DNA of 64,000 nt from Fragilariopsis cylindrus CCMP1102 (Eukaryota > Bacillariophyta > Bacillariophyceae > Bacillariales > Bacillariaceae), in assembly GCA_900095095.1 (NCBI GenBank), contig FMBT01000301.1, forward strand, positions 584,820 through 648,819. The letters run 5' to 3'. Numbering within the stretch: position 1 is the stretch's first letter; every line of letters begins with the position of its first letter. Below the pieces are notes generated by a model. The model saw nothing but the letters and a program-made list of their open reading frames with translations, made no database searches and had not been told where the DNA came from. Shown piece after piece: positions 1 through 10,245 of the stretch. The position numbers were made by a program, and so were the translations under genes.

Positions 1-10
1 GATAAAGGTA

Positions 11-722
11 GTAGGAGGCAAACACAATGTTCTAGTACACTAGTTGGATGCTAGTGCACCCGGCCCATCTGGTATTGTTGCCTACAACCCTTTCAAATAA
101 GATATTTTGTTGTTCATTATTTTGATCGAAAATCATGTGTTGGTGTGCTTTCCACAACAGCGAAATGAATATCATTCCTCAATCACAAGAACAGAAATGG
201 TGTAGGAGGCAAACACAATGTTCTAGTACATTATGAAAATGTTTATGCACCTGACCCAGCTGGTGTTGTCCTTTGCAACCCTTTCAAATGAGAATTGTTT
301 GTGGTTCATTTTGACTGAAAATCATGATGTGTTTGTGTGCTTTCCACAACAGCAAAAAAAAATTCATCCCTCAGCCACAGGAACAGAAAAGATGTAGGAG
401 GCAAATACAATGTTCTAGTGCACTATGTGAATGCTAGTGCACCCAACCTATTTGATGTTCTCTTCTGCAACCCTTTCAAATGACATATTTTGTTGTTCAT
501 TTCTGATCAAAAATCTTGTCATTGTTTGTTTGTGCAACAGCAGTGAAAAGAATTTTAATCCTCAACCACAAGAACAGAAAAGTGGTAGAAGGGAAGCACA
601 ATGATCTAATACACTATGATGTGAATGTTTGTGCACCTGACCTAGCTGGGTGTTGTCCTATGGAACCCTTTTCAAATGAGATATTTTGTGGTTCATTATT
701 TTTTCTTGATTGAAAATCTTTG
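11..722. repeat. Divergent tandem array, about 191-bp unit, 3.7 copies
   Basis: Units start at about 11, 202, 394 and 585, each with a version of GTAGGAGGCAAACACAATG and later CAACCCTTTCAAATGA and TTTCCACAACAGC. Spacing is 191, 192 and 191 bp. The copies differ by substitutions and small indels, and the fourth breaks off near 722. The period is not a multiple of three and no frame stays open through the units, so this is not a coding repeat. The array may continue to the left of the window. Confidence 0.85.
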
Positions 723-1236
723 CGCCATACCAGTACCTGCTTTTGCACGGACGATTGACAGACTTACTTTTTTTTCAACGGCTACTTTAGGAAAGGTCAT
801 ACCGGTATTATGAGCATTACCACTGTTCAACTTTAAAATGACATCAACGACACAAAGCAAACGACACACAAGTGCACCGATTCGACGGTAAGGTAGGACA
901 TAAAACAAAACAAATTCATATAATTTATTTCGGTATACAAGTGCTAATAAACCATATCCATATTCTCATATTGTCGGCCGTGCTTTCCAGTCCAGCCTCC
1001 ATCCATTAATTAAACCCAAGAAGCTAGTCGAAAGTACCGTAAATTAACTTTAAATCATACGAAGGCAAGTCGAAAGTAAGCTACGCTAACGACGACGACT
1101 ACTACTACTACTACTACAGTCGGACGAACAGTCAGACGAGTAAAAAGTTCAAAGTTCGAAAGCTCGAGAGTGGGTTAATAAAGATCAAAGATCTACACAA
1201 GACAAGAAGGACGAAAAGACCACACCACAATTAATA
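723..1236. other. Intergenic region, probable promoter and 5' UTR of the next gene
   Basis: No convincing reading frame. It contains a short CTA triplet run near 1099-1118. The last part leads directly into the ATG at 1237 and is probably the upstream region and leader of that gene. No clear TATA box was seen. Confidence 0.5.
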
Positions 1237-2799
1237 ATGATATCCGAAAAAACAATTCGTGCGGTATTAGCATTCCTTTTAGGATGTATAATAACCACAA
1301 ATATTCAACTTATTTTGAAGACACACGAAAATGAAAACAACAACGAAAATACGACAGGATTAAGATCAAGTAGATCAGCATTGATGGAAAGTTTTACAAA
1401 TAATAATAACGGTAATAATTACAACCTACGCAGTAGTAGTAGTAACAGTCCATTAGATGGGATACGTATATTAGTAGCAGTCACATCCTTTGATTTTGGT
1501 CAAATGCCACATTTAGAAGAAGTGATTGAGTCGTATCAAGATTTATGTGTCACATCTGTCTCAAAAATTGATATTGTGATCTATACCGCTCATGCGTATC
1601 CTGTCTCATTAATTGATTTATGGAATACTCGTATTCCAACATCCTGTCGTCGAAGTAATCAAAATATATTTTCATTGACAATAATTGTCAAACCATATTC
1701 CATGAGATTATTTCTAGTCGATTGTCATCGTTATTTATTTTATGAAAAAATCAATGAGTATGATATATTTATATATACCGAAGATGATATGATCGTCCAT
1801 CCGAAATTAATTGCAAGTTATATCGATGAAACAAATCGTGTGATTGATATAGTTGGATTAAATAAATCACAAGATTTTAATGTAGGTATTGTACGGTATG
1901 AATATAATTTTCCATCAAATGTAGTGATTGATGACAATACCAGACATTCGACACAGAATGTCACTCGTATATATTGGGAACATTATAAGAAACCAATTTT
2001 TGCTAAAAACCCGAAGGCAGCATCACGTCCAGTACGGAATACACCCGAGTTAGAAAATACACATATACAAATGACAAATCATCATCAAGGTATGTTTTTA
2101 GTAACTCAATATCTACTCAAAGCATGGAAAGATCGACCAGGATGTGATTTTTCCAATGTTCGTATGCATCCAAATCATCCAACCCAACGTGTCTGGATGT
2201 CCTCCTTTATGATGTACGGGTATCCACAACAAGGTGGACCAAAAGCATGTAATATACAACAAGTTCTACCAGTCGATACATTTGGTACATTAAATGTCTA
2301 TCATTTACCAAATAAAAATCATCGTCGAGTAGGTAAATTTAAAAATAGAACCATGTCCGATGGTACCGAACCTATTTTTGATTTTGGTGGTCCAGATTTA
2401 TTATCAGCAATGGATTTTCATATTGAAATAATGAAACATAATAATATGGGACAACCACAACCACAACAACAGATAACATCACCAAATAATGATAAGAAAC
2501 CATTATTATCCTATAATGGTATACGTATGGTGGATGATCGTCGTTTGAATGAAAATAATGATAGAACTAAAAATAAAGAGAATGATAGTAAAGAAATATT
2601 AATGGAAACTGATAATCAACGGTTTAGAGATTATAATTCATACGTGAAACGTGATGGTATTATGTCTGAAAATGATATGAAAAATACTGATCTAATGACT
2701 GGTGATACATATCAAAGACAAACAGATTTAAAAGAAAAACATCAGAAAAAGAACAAAATTAAACATGACAAATTAAGACAAGAAATAAAGGATGTGTAG
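1237..2799 (+). CDS. Glycosyltransferase-like type II membrane protein
   Basis: A 520-residue protein in one exon. A single N-terminal hydrophobic segment (about residues 8-27) precedes an Asn/Ser-rich stem and a folded region (about 75-395). The fold starts with a strand-like stretch, IRILVAVTSFDFGQMPHLEE, and holds the acidic motif YTEDDM (E182-D183-D184). An EDD or DxD at this place binds the metal and nucleotide-sugar in GT-A glycosyltransferases. A later conserved-looking block contains HHQGMFLV and RVWMSSFMMYGY. The tail after about 400 is Asn/Lys-rich and disordered. Topology suggests a Golgi lumenal enzyme. The donor and acceptor cannot be told. The class rests on topology plus the acidic motif and is moderately secure. 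Confidence 0.65.
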   Translation: MISEKTIRAVLAFLLGCIITTNIQLILKTHENENNNENTTGLRSSRSALMESFTNNNNGNNYNLRSSSSNSPLDGIRILVAVTSFDFGQMPHLEEVIESYQDLCVTSVSKIDIVIYTAHAYPVSLIDLWNTRIPTSCRRSNQNIFSLTIIVKPYSMRLFLVDCHRYLFYEKINEYDIFIYTEDDMIVHPKLIASYIDETNRVIDIVGLNKSQDFNVGIVRYEYNFPSNVVIDDNTRHSTQNVTRIYWEHYKKPIFAKNPKAASRPVRNTPELENTHIQMTNHHQGMFLVTQYLLKAWKDRPGCDFSNVRMHPNHPTQRVWMSSFMMYGYPQQGGPKACNIQQVLPVDTFGTLNVYHLPNKNHRRVGKFKNRTMSDGTEPIFDFGGPDLLSAMDFHIEIMKHNNMGQPQPQQQITSPNNDKKPLLSYNGIRMVDDRRLNENNDRTKNKENDSKEILMETDNQRFRDYNSYVKRDGIMSENDMKNTDLMTGDTYQRQTDLKEKHQKKNKIKHDKLRQEIKDV

Positions 2800-4468
2800 A
2801 ACAAGAATAACAAGCATAAGAATAGTGGTGCCACTGGAGATACGATCTACCAAGAATGGCATGACGATCGACCATGCTCGAAGATTGAGTAAGCAAAATA
2901 TTTCAGTGGTGAGGGAAGGAACGGTTTAACTACAAAGACAATTGTTGAGAGCTTTAACTCAACACAATTTAAAGTTTCGTTCCAAGTTGTAATCAGCAAT
3001 TCTAAGTTGGAATATGATATAAAGGATTTAATACGACTGCCGCTAATGGAACTTTCATAAATGTGTAGGACTCGATTGTAAAACTCATAATGCTAGAGTA
3101 AAAACTAAATAAGCATAAGTCTGTCCTTTGACTAGAAATTAAAGTGTTACAAAATAAGTCCTGTTTTTGATTAGTTAAAAAGCATGAAAAAGTTAAAGTG
3201 TGTTCAAAAACATGTGAAGTTAAAGTGTTTTGCCTGTAGTTTAGTTGCCTTTGCTGCAAAATTGCTTGAGTGTAAATCATACCTGATAAATTCTAGAGGA
3301 GTGAGGGCCTCTCATTCATATATACTAAAAGGTCAGCAACAATAGAAACAAACAAACAAACAAATGACACAGCACACATAATATTATTCTCTCCAGTTGA
3401 CATCATTATTCCCTAACAGTCAGTTTTGTTACTCGCCAAACAAGTATCAAATTTTAGCCAAGAGCATACATGTGCCATATCAAGCAAGTAATAGTAATAA
3501 TAATATTATCTCCTTTTGCTCAAAATTTGGGTAAGGAATATCAGACCCAGTCTGCCCCCCATCATTGCATTCCTTCTATTATAGACAGCAGTGAGTTATC
3601 AATCCATAATTGTTATAAATTTCTCACAACATAGACTATACCTACAATGTACTGGGAACCAAAAAGAAGGATTCAACAGAAGAAGTACTACATGACATTG
3701 TCTATTAACTATCTAATTAACCAGGAAAAAAGGAGAAGATTATCCTTAAAACACATACATATATCATATATCATAATATTCCACATTGATTAGGTCTGAT
3801 TAGGTTGGTCTTGTCAATCAATTCCAATGGGTTGTCTGCCTTATACATACAACAGGATATTCACAGAGATTGCAGTGCCCCAATGCTATGCATAATAATA
3901 ATATGTGCATGAGTTTATACCTACTTCTTCTATTGTTTAAATGAGTAGGACTGATACTAAACTGAAAAGAAGAAGAAGATGATGAAGAACAAGAAAGATC
4001 CTATATAATGTACAGAGTCTGCCTGCCATGCCATGCACCCGTGTTGACACGCGCAAAGAAAAAAATCTTTTAATTCTTAAATTGTTCTTTTCTAACTACA
4101 GTTTTACCTTCAATCTTCAATCTTCAATCGACATGTCATGACGATGCAATTTTTCTTTGTTGGTATGGCCCGTCGGATGTATAACGCACAATAACGCACT
4201 ACTACTACTACTACTCCTCTAGGCAGCTGAAAATCGTTCAATAAGAACGTCCAAGCTCTAGCTAGTTCCTGGTAGTAGAGGATAGAGAGACAGAGAGAGA
4301 GATGAAAACACGAGGAGAGCATTTGAGACTCAAAAAATTCCTTTTCCTTCTTCTTCCATTGTGTTGCTGTCATTATTGTATTTACTGCCTATACGTCTTC
4401 TAGCTGGTAAACTACGAATAACTACGTAGGTGTTTTGATAGATCTTTAATGACAAAAAGAATACAAGT
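2800..4468. other. Long intergenic region
   Basis: About 1.7 kb with no frame I would call a gene. Short frames on both strands have no domain, no coding-like composition and no start context. AT-rich patches and short CTA/CTT triplet runs (about 4199-4216) are present. The part after 4080 may be the promoter of the gene at 4469. Confidence 0.5.
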
Positions 4469-5065
4469 ATGGTGCAAATAACTACGGAGAGAATGCGCTG
4501 TCGACAAGACAAGAGCTGCAGCTGCTGCAGCAGCAGCAACGATCGGAGACGATTGACAGCAACAGCAACAGCAACAGCAACACCAACAAGAATATTTCGT
4601 CGTCGTCGTCGTCTTTATGGTTCGTCTAATACCACTGCAAAAATAATACTCCTATTATTGAATTTGCTGGTGGTGGTTTTGGTGATTATGATGTGTTTCT
4701 ATTTTAAAATGACAAAAGCATTCCATTATTGCCATCATCATCATCGTCATCATCATTATTCTTTTCCTAGGAGGGACTTAAAAAACATAAAACAACCACA
4801 TAATACACAGCAGCAAATAACAACATCTTTAAATTTATTCCGTCCAGATTGGATGAGACGTGCTGGACGGATTGAAGAAAAAAGAAAAGAAAGAAAACAA
4901 ATCTATAATTCACTTCATAAACGACAAAATGAATTAGGTATTATGCGGCCGTTGCCTATCACTAGTATTATATCAAATTACAATAATACTAATATTACAA
5001 ATACAAATGCAAATACAAATACCACCACAACAAATAATACAACAGCAATAAAAAGAGCAAAATGA
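4469..5065 (+). CDS. Small putative plastid-targeted protein of unknown function
   Basis: A 198-residue frame. A basic Ser/Thr/Cys-rich N-terminus leads to a strong hydrophobic stretch (about residues 60-81, IILLLLNLLVVVLVIMMCFY). It is followed by TKAFHYC, where Phe after Ala resembles the A-x-A|F cleavage motif of diatom plastid precursors. A His-rich stretch comes next, then a basic helical segment (about 124-160; FRPDWMRRAGRIEEKRKERK) that looks like real protein. The last 35 residues are Asn/Thr repeats. The hydrophobic segment lies further from the start than usual, so the true start could be a later Met or the stretch could be a membrane anchor. No family is recognised. Confidence 0.5.
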   Translation: MVQITTERMRCRQDKSCSCCSSSNDRRRLTATATATATPTRIFRRRRRLYGSSNTTAKIILLLLNLLVVVLVIMMCFYFKMTKAFHYCHHHHRHHHYSFPRRDLKNIKQPHNTQQQITTSLNLFRPDWMRRAGRIEEKRKERKQIYNSLHKRQNELGIMRPLPITSIISNYNNTNITNTNANTNTTTTNNTTAIKRAK

Positions 5066-5675
5066 TAATGATAATGAAAGTAATAATGCCCCCCCCCCCC
5101 CCCCCAGGAAAAAAACCTGAACGATATCCTGTGTCGTCCCTTTTGACAGCAACAACAACCACAACAACAGCAACTACATCAATATAGTGACGGGATGAAT
5201 ATACGATCATGATAAACAAATGAATGATAATGATTATAGTATGGGTGAAAAATCAATACTGCCTACATCTATATATAAATAAGTGAAACGAGAATGGAAC
5301 ATGGTGTGGTGGGAGAGTCGTCCCTCCTAAAGAAGAAGGAGAAACAGAAACAGAAAGATTGACAAACACATCATTAGAACAGTAAGTAATGATGGTGATA
5401 AACATAGTTGAAGTTATCTGGATCGAACATTGGTCGAGGTGGTTAGTCACCAACGATCGTAGATGCATATCTAGCCTATAATTAAATGTACTGAATGTAA
5501 GTCAAGTCAATTTTAACTATCTTTATTTCCTATTTTTTACTATGATTGAAATGTGACATCCTACTTATTAATGTCAATATAGCCTAGTCCTACTATAGTT
5601 TTGATCGTATGCCTCCTTTTTTATTCAGAACTGTAGCTTCGATAACTCGTGCATGATGCTTGCTCCCTCCCTCTT
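5066..5675. other. Intergenic region with a 17-C homopolymer
   Basis: It contains an uninterrupted run of 17 C residues at 5089-5105, about 25 bases after the preceding stop codon. Otherwise AT-rich with no supported gene. Confidence 0.6.
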
Positions 5676-6176
5676 TCACTTCTCACTATCGGTATCGGTA
5701 TCATCATTAGCATCGTCATTATCATCATGAGATGAAACAAACTGAAAATCTTTATATGAAGATGGGAAAAAGTACCCAAAACCCAAACCACCACCTCCAC
5801 CAAGCTGCTGCTGTTGCTGCTCCTGATCATAATGATCTTCCAACAACGTATTACGGTATGGTATCTTCCTTCTTCGTTTTAGTGATGATGATCCCGCCAC
5901 TATCATTGCTGCACTCTTATTAATGACGATATTGATATTTTCATTGTTAGTCGCTGATGTTGTCTTTCTTTTCGATAACAAAGACAGGGAAGAACAACGT
6001 CTGGTAGAACCATCATCATCGTTATCTTCTTCTTTTTTACCATGTGATGGGTTGTTGTTTCGTAGTGATGATACCGTATTCTTACTACTTTTCTTATCAT
6101 TTTTAGTAATTTCGTCGTCGTCGTATTTTTCGAATGGCACCATTGTGGAATGGATCGGTTGACAATTAATTAGCAT
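5676..6176 (-). CDS. Small low-complexity protein, possibly nuclear
   Basis: A 166-residue frame with no recognised family. A polar, Lys/Asp/Ser-rich N-terminal half is followed by a basic cluster (LKRRRKIPYR, about residues 98-108) that could be a nuclear localisation signal. A Gln/Gly run, a short aromatic stretch and an acidic Asp-rich tail follow. The opposite strand is partly open because of the triplet repeats, so the strand is not certain. I prefer this strand because it gives the longest frame and ordinary-looking protein in the middle. Confidence 0.4.
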   Translation of the reverse strand: MLINCQPIHSTMVPFEKYDDDEITKNDKKSSKNTVSSLRNNNPSHGKKEEDNDDDGSTRRCSSLSLLSKRKTTSATNNENINIVINKSAAMIVAGSSSLKRRRKIPYRNTLLEDHYDQEQQQQQLGGGGGLGFGYFFPSSYKDFQFVSSHDDNDDANDDTDTDSEK

Positions 6177-7587
6177 ACAGCAGCAAGCAAAAATAATTAG
6201 TCAGGCAAAATTAGATTGGAGCTGTTTGTGTGCTTGCTTGTTTTATTGATGCATCATCTATTTGTAAGCAGCATTTTTCTTTTAATATGGTAATAGTGAA
6301 CAAAACCTAAATAATCGTATTTCGAATATTATTGAGATATTCTATCGTGGTCGCTCCTTTTTTTCATAGGTCATGACATTTTGTATCGTGAGGGAATGAA
6401 TTTTTGAACCTACTTTTTCGAAAGAAAGAGAAACGCCGATCATCCATCGTTGTTACTCCGACTACAACTAATACTACTCTATCTGTGAAAGAAAGGAATA
6501 GATCGAATTGAAATTGTAGACTTTTGTCTCGTTCTCGTTCTGCGTGTCTTTGATGATTCGATTTGATCCCACCATTTTTTATTTAATAACAGTATCATCG
6601 GGAGGGAAATAGTACGAACGTAACTGGTCGGAGAAGAAAACCTTTTGCTGAACCTGAAACGAAAACCTCATATCATCATCATCAATCACATCGAGCAAAA
6701 TTCCTTTCTGCCGTTTGAAGGTATGCTTTCTTTTCATTCCTTTCGCTTACTGTTTGCATGCATGCATGCATGCATGCATTAGTCTGCGAGAAGCGATTAC
6801 TGATTGATTGGGATGGATTCATTCGACTGCTTTCGACTTCATTCTAATTTCTCTACCTGTGTGCATGGGAAATGAAGAAGATATTACATATAGTAGACAC
6901 ATGGTTGAACCATCAAAAGCATATTGTCGAAGCAAACAGAATTCTAAAGCAAAAAGATAGCGAGGAACATCAACATCACGCACTCCTCGTTGCCATTCAC
7001 ACATCATCATTACAAGTACGTAAGGTATTTCTTTAGTTTTTTCAAAAGGTATGTACTGTACACGTGTAGTGCGTATCGCAAAAGAAAGAAGGGAAACAAG
7101 CATACCTATCACACTTCCATGTGATACACATTCAGAGATAGTCTTAATTACAAAATCTCATTATTCTCAACGAGTAGCCTCGCGCGCAATATTTTGTCGT
7201 TATTTCACTCTTTGTGAATTAGCCAATCAAAATCATACCTTGTTTGGCGACATCAATCTCGCTAGAAAATAGCGAAAAGACTCTCGCGCCATAACCGCAC
7301 ATCAGTGCCGATAGCAACGGAGTACGTTTCTCATTCGCTACTCGTACAATACCGTTGGCTGCGTGATCAAGACTAAATCAGCCTTACAGTAGCCATCGTG
7401 ATGTGAAGTTTATTCTTGTTCCTTCTTTTTACAAATCCATCAGAACAACCCACAACCAAACAAAACCAACAACTATCAAAGAAATAAATCAAATCTCACT
7501 CTTATCACACACTCGATACATACATTTAATTGTTGCTCTGTTACCAATATATTCCTTCATACTATACATTCTGTAATCTATTATACG
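6177..7587. other. Intergenic region upstream of the SAP-like gene
   Basis: About 1.4 kb with no supported gene. A (TGCA)n tetranucleotide run lies at about 6757-6779. The last 200 bases are probably the promoter and 5' UTR of the gene at 7588. Confidence 0.5.
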
Positions 7588-8931
7588 ATGATGCAACTCA
7601 ACAAGAGAACTAATACCGACATGTGGAACAGAAGATTCGGAAAACGGCGTCAACTTCGTCAAAGAATATCATCGGCTGCTGTCTTGGTTGTAACTTCTAC
7701 GATCGTTATACTGTTAGTTGCGTTAGCATTAGCACCATCGAGTATTAAGGCGTTTGTTTCTCCGTCACATTCTTCGCATTCTTATCAATGCTCTCATCAA
7801 CAATCGATTAGTACAAGTACAACGACGACGTCCACACGTTTATTTTATACGATGCCGGATGTATCATCAATGAAGGCCGCTGAAATGAGACAAGAATTGG
7901 AATCCTACGGAATCAGTACTCATACGTTATTTGATAAACATGAATTTGAAGAAAAATTGATGGAGGCACGACGTCATTATGAACAAACATTAGATGATGT
8001 TATGGCAAGTACGCGACCTAAAGAAAAGAAGAAACCAACACAACAGCAGTCACAACAACCAAAACGTAAAACTGTTAGTTATCAAAATGGTAGACATCAA
8101 GATGAACGAATTTATTCGAGTGATGCTGCTCAGCATCAGCAGCATCATGGATATGAAACTGCCGGTGGTGCCGGTGGTGGTCAACATACACAGACACAAG
8201 AACGTCCGCGTCAACAACAACAACGTCCACCACGTCAACAGCGTCGACATTATCGTGCTTCTCCTGATCCGGTTGGTCCAAATGATAACTTTCATCAATA
8301 CAATAACGCTAATGCTGGACGTCAACAACGTGCACGTAGTTCTTCACCGTTTGAACAAGATCCATTATTTGCACATGAAGCGCAACATGCATACCAAGAT
8401 CAAGGTGCGAGAGATTTTTATGGTGGCGGTGGAGGACATCATCATCATGAACAACATCAGCATCAGCAACATTACGATGAATATGAAGTTGGTGGTGGAC
8501 ATCAATCCTACCGTCAACAGCAACGTTACCGTCATGAGGAACAAATCCCTCGTACGTATGAGGATCCTGAAATTGAAATGAAGTATCAAGCTGCATTACA
8601 AGAAGCATATAATATGAAAGTTGAAGATCTTCAAATAGAATTAAATGGACGTGGGATATCTACAAAATATTGTATGATCTTTAAGGATTTTTGTAATGAA
8701 TATGCTAAAGCAATTGCTGATGATAAACAAAAGGTTGTAATTAAGGTAACACGATCATCAGATGACGATGACGACGATGATACTGACGATGTTGATCATG
8801 ACAACGACGACGGCGACGATGATAATGATGACGAGGATTCGTCTTCGTCGATATTTGGTGATGATGATGACTATGATCCACATTATAGAGATGTTGTCAT
8901 GCAAAAATACGATCCATCTATGTGGATATAA
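7588..8931 (+). CDS. Plastid-targeted protein with two SAP-like motifs
   Basis: A 447-residue protein in one exon. A basic start leads to a hydrophobic signal (about residues 30-51) ending SSIKAFVSP; Phe after Ala fits the cleavage motif of diatom bipartite plastid signals. A Ser/Thr-rich transit-like stretch follows. Residues about 93-135 (MKAAEMRQELESYGIST...) form a helix-loop-helix resembling SAP or SAP-like motifs common in diatom plastid proteins. A related copy lies at about 345-385 (VEDLQIELNGRGISTKYCM). Between them is a Gln/His/Arg/Gly-rich linker of about 200 residues, and an acidic Asp run sits near the C-terminus. SAP motifs usually bind nucleic acid, so a role with plastid nucleoids or RNA is possible but inferred. 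Confidence 0.7.
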   Translation: MMQLNKRTNTDMWNRRFGKRRQLRQRISSAAVLVVTSTIVILLVALALAPSSIKAFVSPSHSSHSYQCSHQQSISTSTTTTSTRLFYTMPDVSSMKAAEMRQELESYGISTHTLFDKHEFEEKLMEARRHYEQTLDDVMASTRPKEKKKPTQQQSQQPKRKTVSYQNGRHQDERIYSSDAAQHQQHHGYETAGGAGGGQHTQTQERPRQQQQRPPRQQRRHYRASPDPVGPNDNFHQYNNANAGRQQRARSSSPFEQDPLFAHEAQHAYQDQGARDFYGGGGGHHHHEQHQHQQHYDEYEVGGGHQSYRQQQRYRHEEQIPRTYEDPEIEMKYQAALQEAYNMKVEDLQIELNGRGISTKYCMIFKDFCNEYAKAIADDKQKVVIKVTRSSDDDDDDDTDDVDHDNDDGDDDNDDEDSSSSIFGDDDDYDPHYRDVVMQKYDPSMWI

Positions 8932-10245
8932 AAGAACGTGCTGACGTCAAATAAGAAAATCGGCGCCGCGACAAGATCATTCAATGGATTTCATCAGATT
9001 CATAAATAATAATAACATATCCCTGGATTGCATTTTCATTTCATTGTATATCGCGTGACGACGACAGTAAGGTAAAAGGAAGAGCCTTTTACTGAAACGG
9101 AATTTCTTTGAAGACGAAACTTTAATCCCCGACATACCACAAACACTCACAAGAAAACAGACAAAACTATTAGATTTCCACATTAATAATAATAAATATA
9201 TCACATACCACTCCGCATCACATCACAGCATAAGTACACACATACAAACCCACAAACCCCTATCAATACAAACTCACGCACAGTATTTCAAAGATGACAT
9301 CCTTCTTCTTCTTCTAAAGGAGGAACGGAAGTCACCTTGTGCGCTAAATCATCGAACAAACTGTAATTATTATTAGATTACCACTTTTATATCCTACTAC
9401 ATAATTATTAGGTAGTCCTACATATGAAGACCCACCATTGATACATTTCATCCTACCTGTTTTATTTTCTATTTATCTATTTAAAATGAATACACAGGGT
9501 TAACTCTTTTCGTTGTTTCGGACAGTATAGTCATGAATAGGAAACTGTATACTGGCTATCTAGATATGACAACCGAAACTATAGAATTGTAGCAGATTCA
9601 AAACCATAGAAACAGTTTTTGAGAATGCTTCAACTAATTACTGCTTGCCACACCGTACTTGACTTGCCTTGGTGGAGCTACCGTACTACACAATGAAGAT
9701 GCGATCAATCTAGTCCTACATACGTATGCGCGTACAGTACGGTACATAACTTTGTTTTTTTCTAGTACTATATTATTTATTTACTTACACGTGTAGCTAG
9801 CTGTCAATTACCGTTATAATAAACGACAGAAACCCGAAGGATTTTAAATCCTTCTTCGGGTATTCTGATAATATCAAAAAACAACACATAAATTATAATG
9901 ATTCCTTCCAAACAAAAATTGCAAATATTGTATTAAGCTCGCTTGCCGTAATCACTTGTACTCGTGCTATCATCATCGCCACCACCACCACCCCGACAAA
10001 ACTTAATTGGCTCGATCGGTGTATCTCGATTATGTTTACAAAATATGCCATAAATCATCGACGTTCGGAGTATCAATTCACATTTACAACAATAAACTTG
10101 TCTACAGTAGCATCAGCGCATTCTAAAATTTATCGTGTCCTTTGCAACCCAAGCGTACAGTATCAGCCTTATCATTGGCATCAGCGTTATCATCGGCATT
10201 AGTTGAATTGATACACAGTAGACGAGTTTTTTCTGTTTTTATAAA
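8932..10245. other. Intergenic region between the SAP-like and GT32 genes
   Basis: About 1.3 kb. It holds an imperfect hairpin (separate entry) and, on the minus strand, an open stretch at 9933-10112 that is too short to call (see findings). Otherwise nothing recognised. The part just before 10246 is probably the GT32 promoter. Confidence 0.5.
9832..9860. repeat. Imperfect inverted repeat (hairpin)
   Basis: The left arm ACCCGAAGGATTT pairs with the right arm AAATCCTTCTTCGGGT, which carries a 3-base bulge. The two arms nearly touch. It stands alone in an AT-rich intergenic region. It could be a 3'-end processing structure or the core of a small inverted-repeat element. No target duplication was seen. 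Confidence 0.6.

Noticed and set aside
1-722. The 191-bp array as a CRISPR array or coding repeat
   Set aside because: Units are far too long and diverged for CRISPR, and the period is not a multiple of three.
3002-3280. 92-codon minus-strand frame
   Set aside because: No recognisable protein features, AT-rich and isolated; not better than chance.
4973-5219. Minus-strand frames through the C17 run
   Set aside because: Poly-Gly and poly-Leu/Val translations of homopolymer and triplet repeats.
8050-8608. Several frames opposite and out of phase with the SAP-like gene
   Set aside because: Shadows produced by CAA/CAT triplet repeats in the real coding frame.
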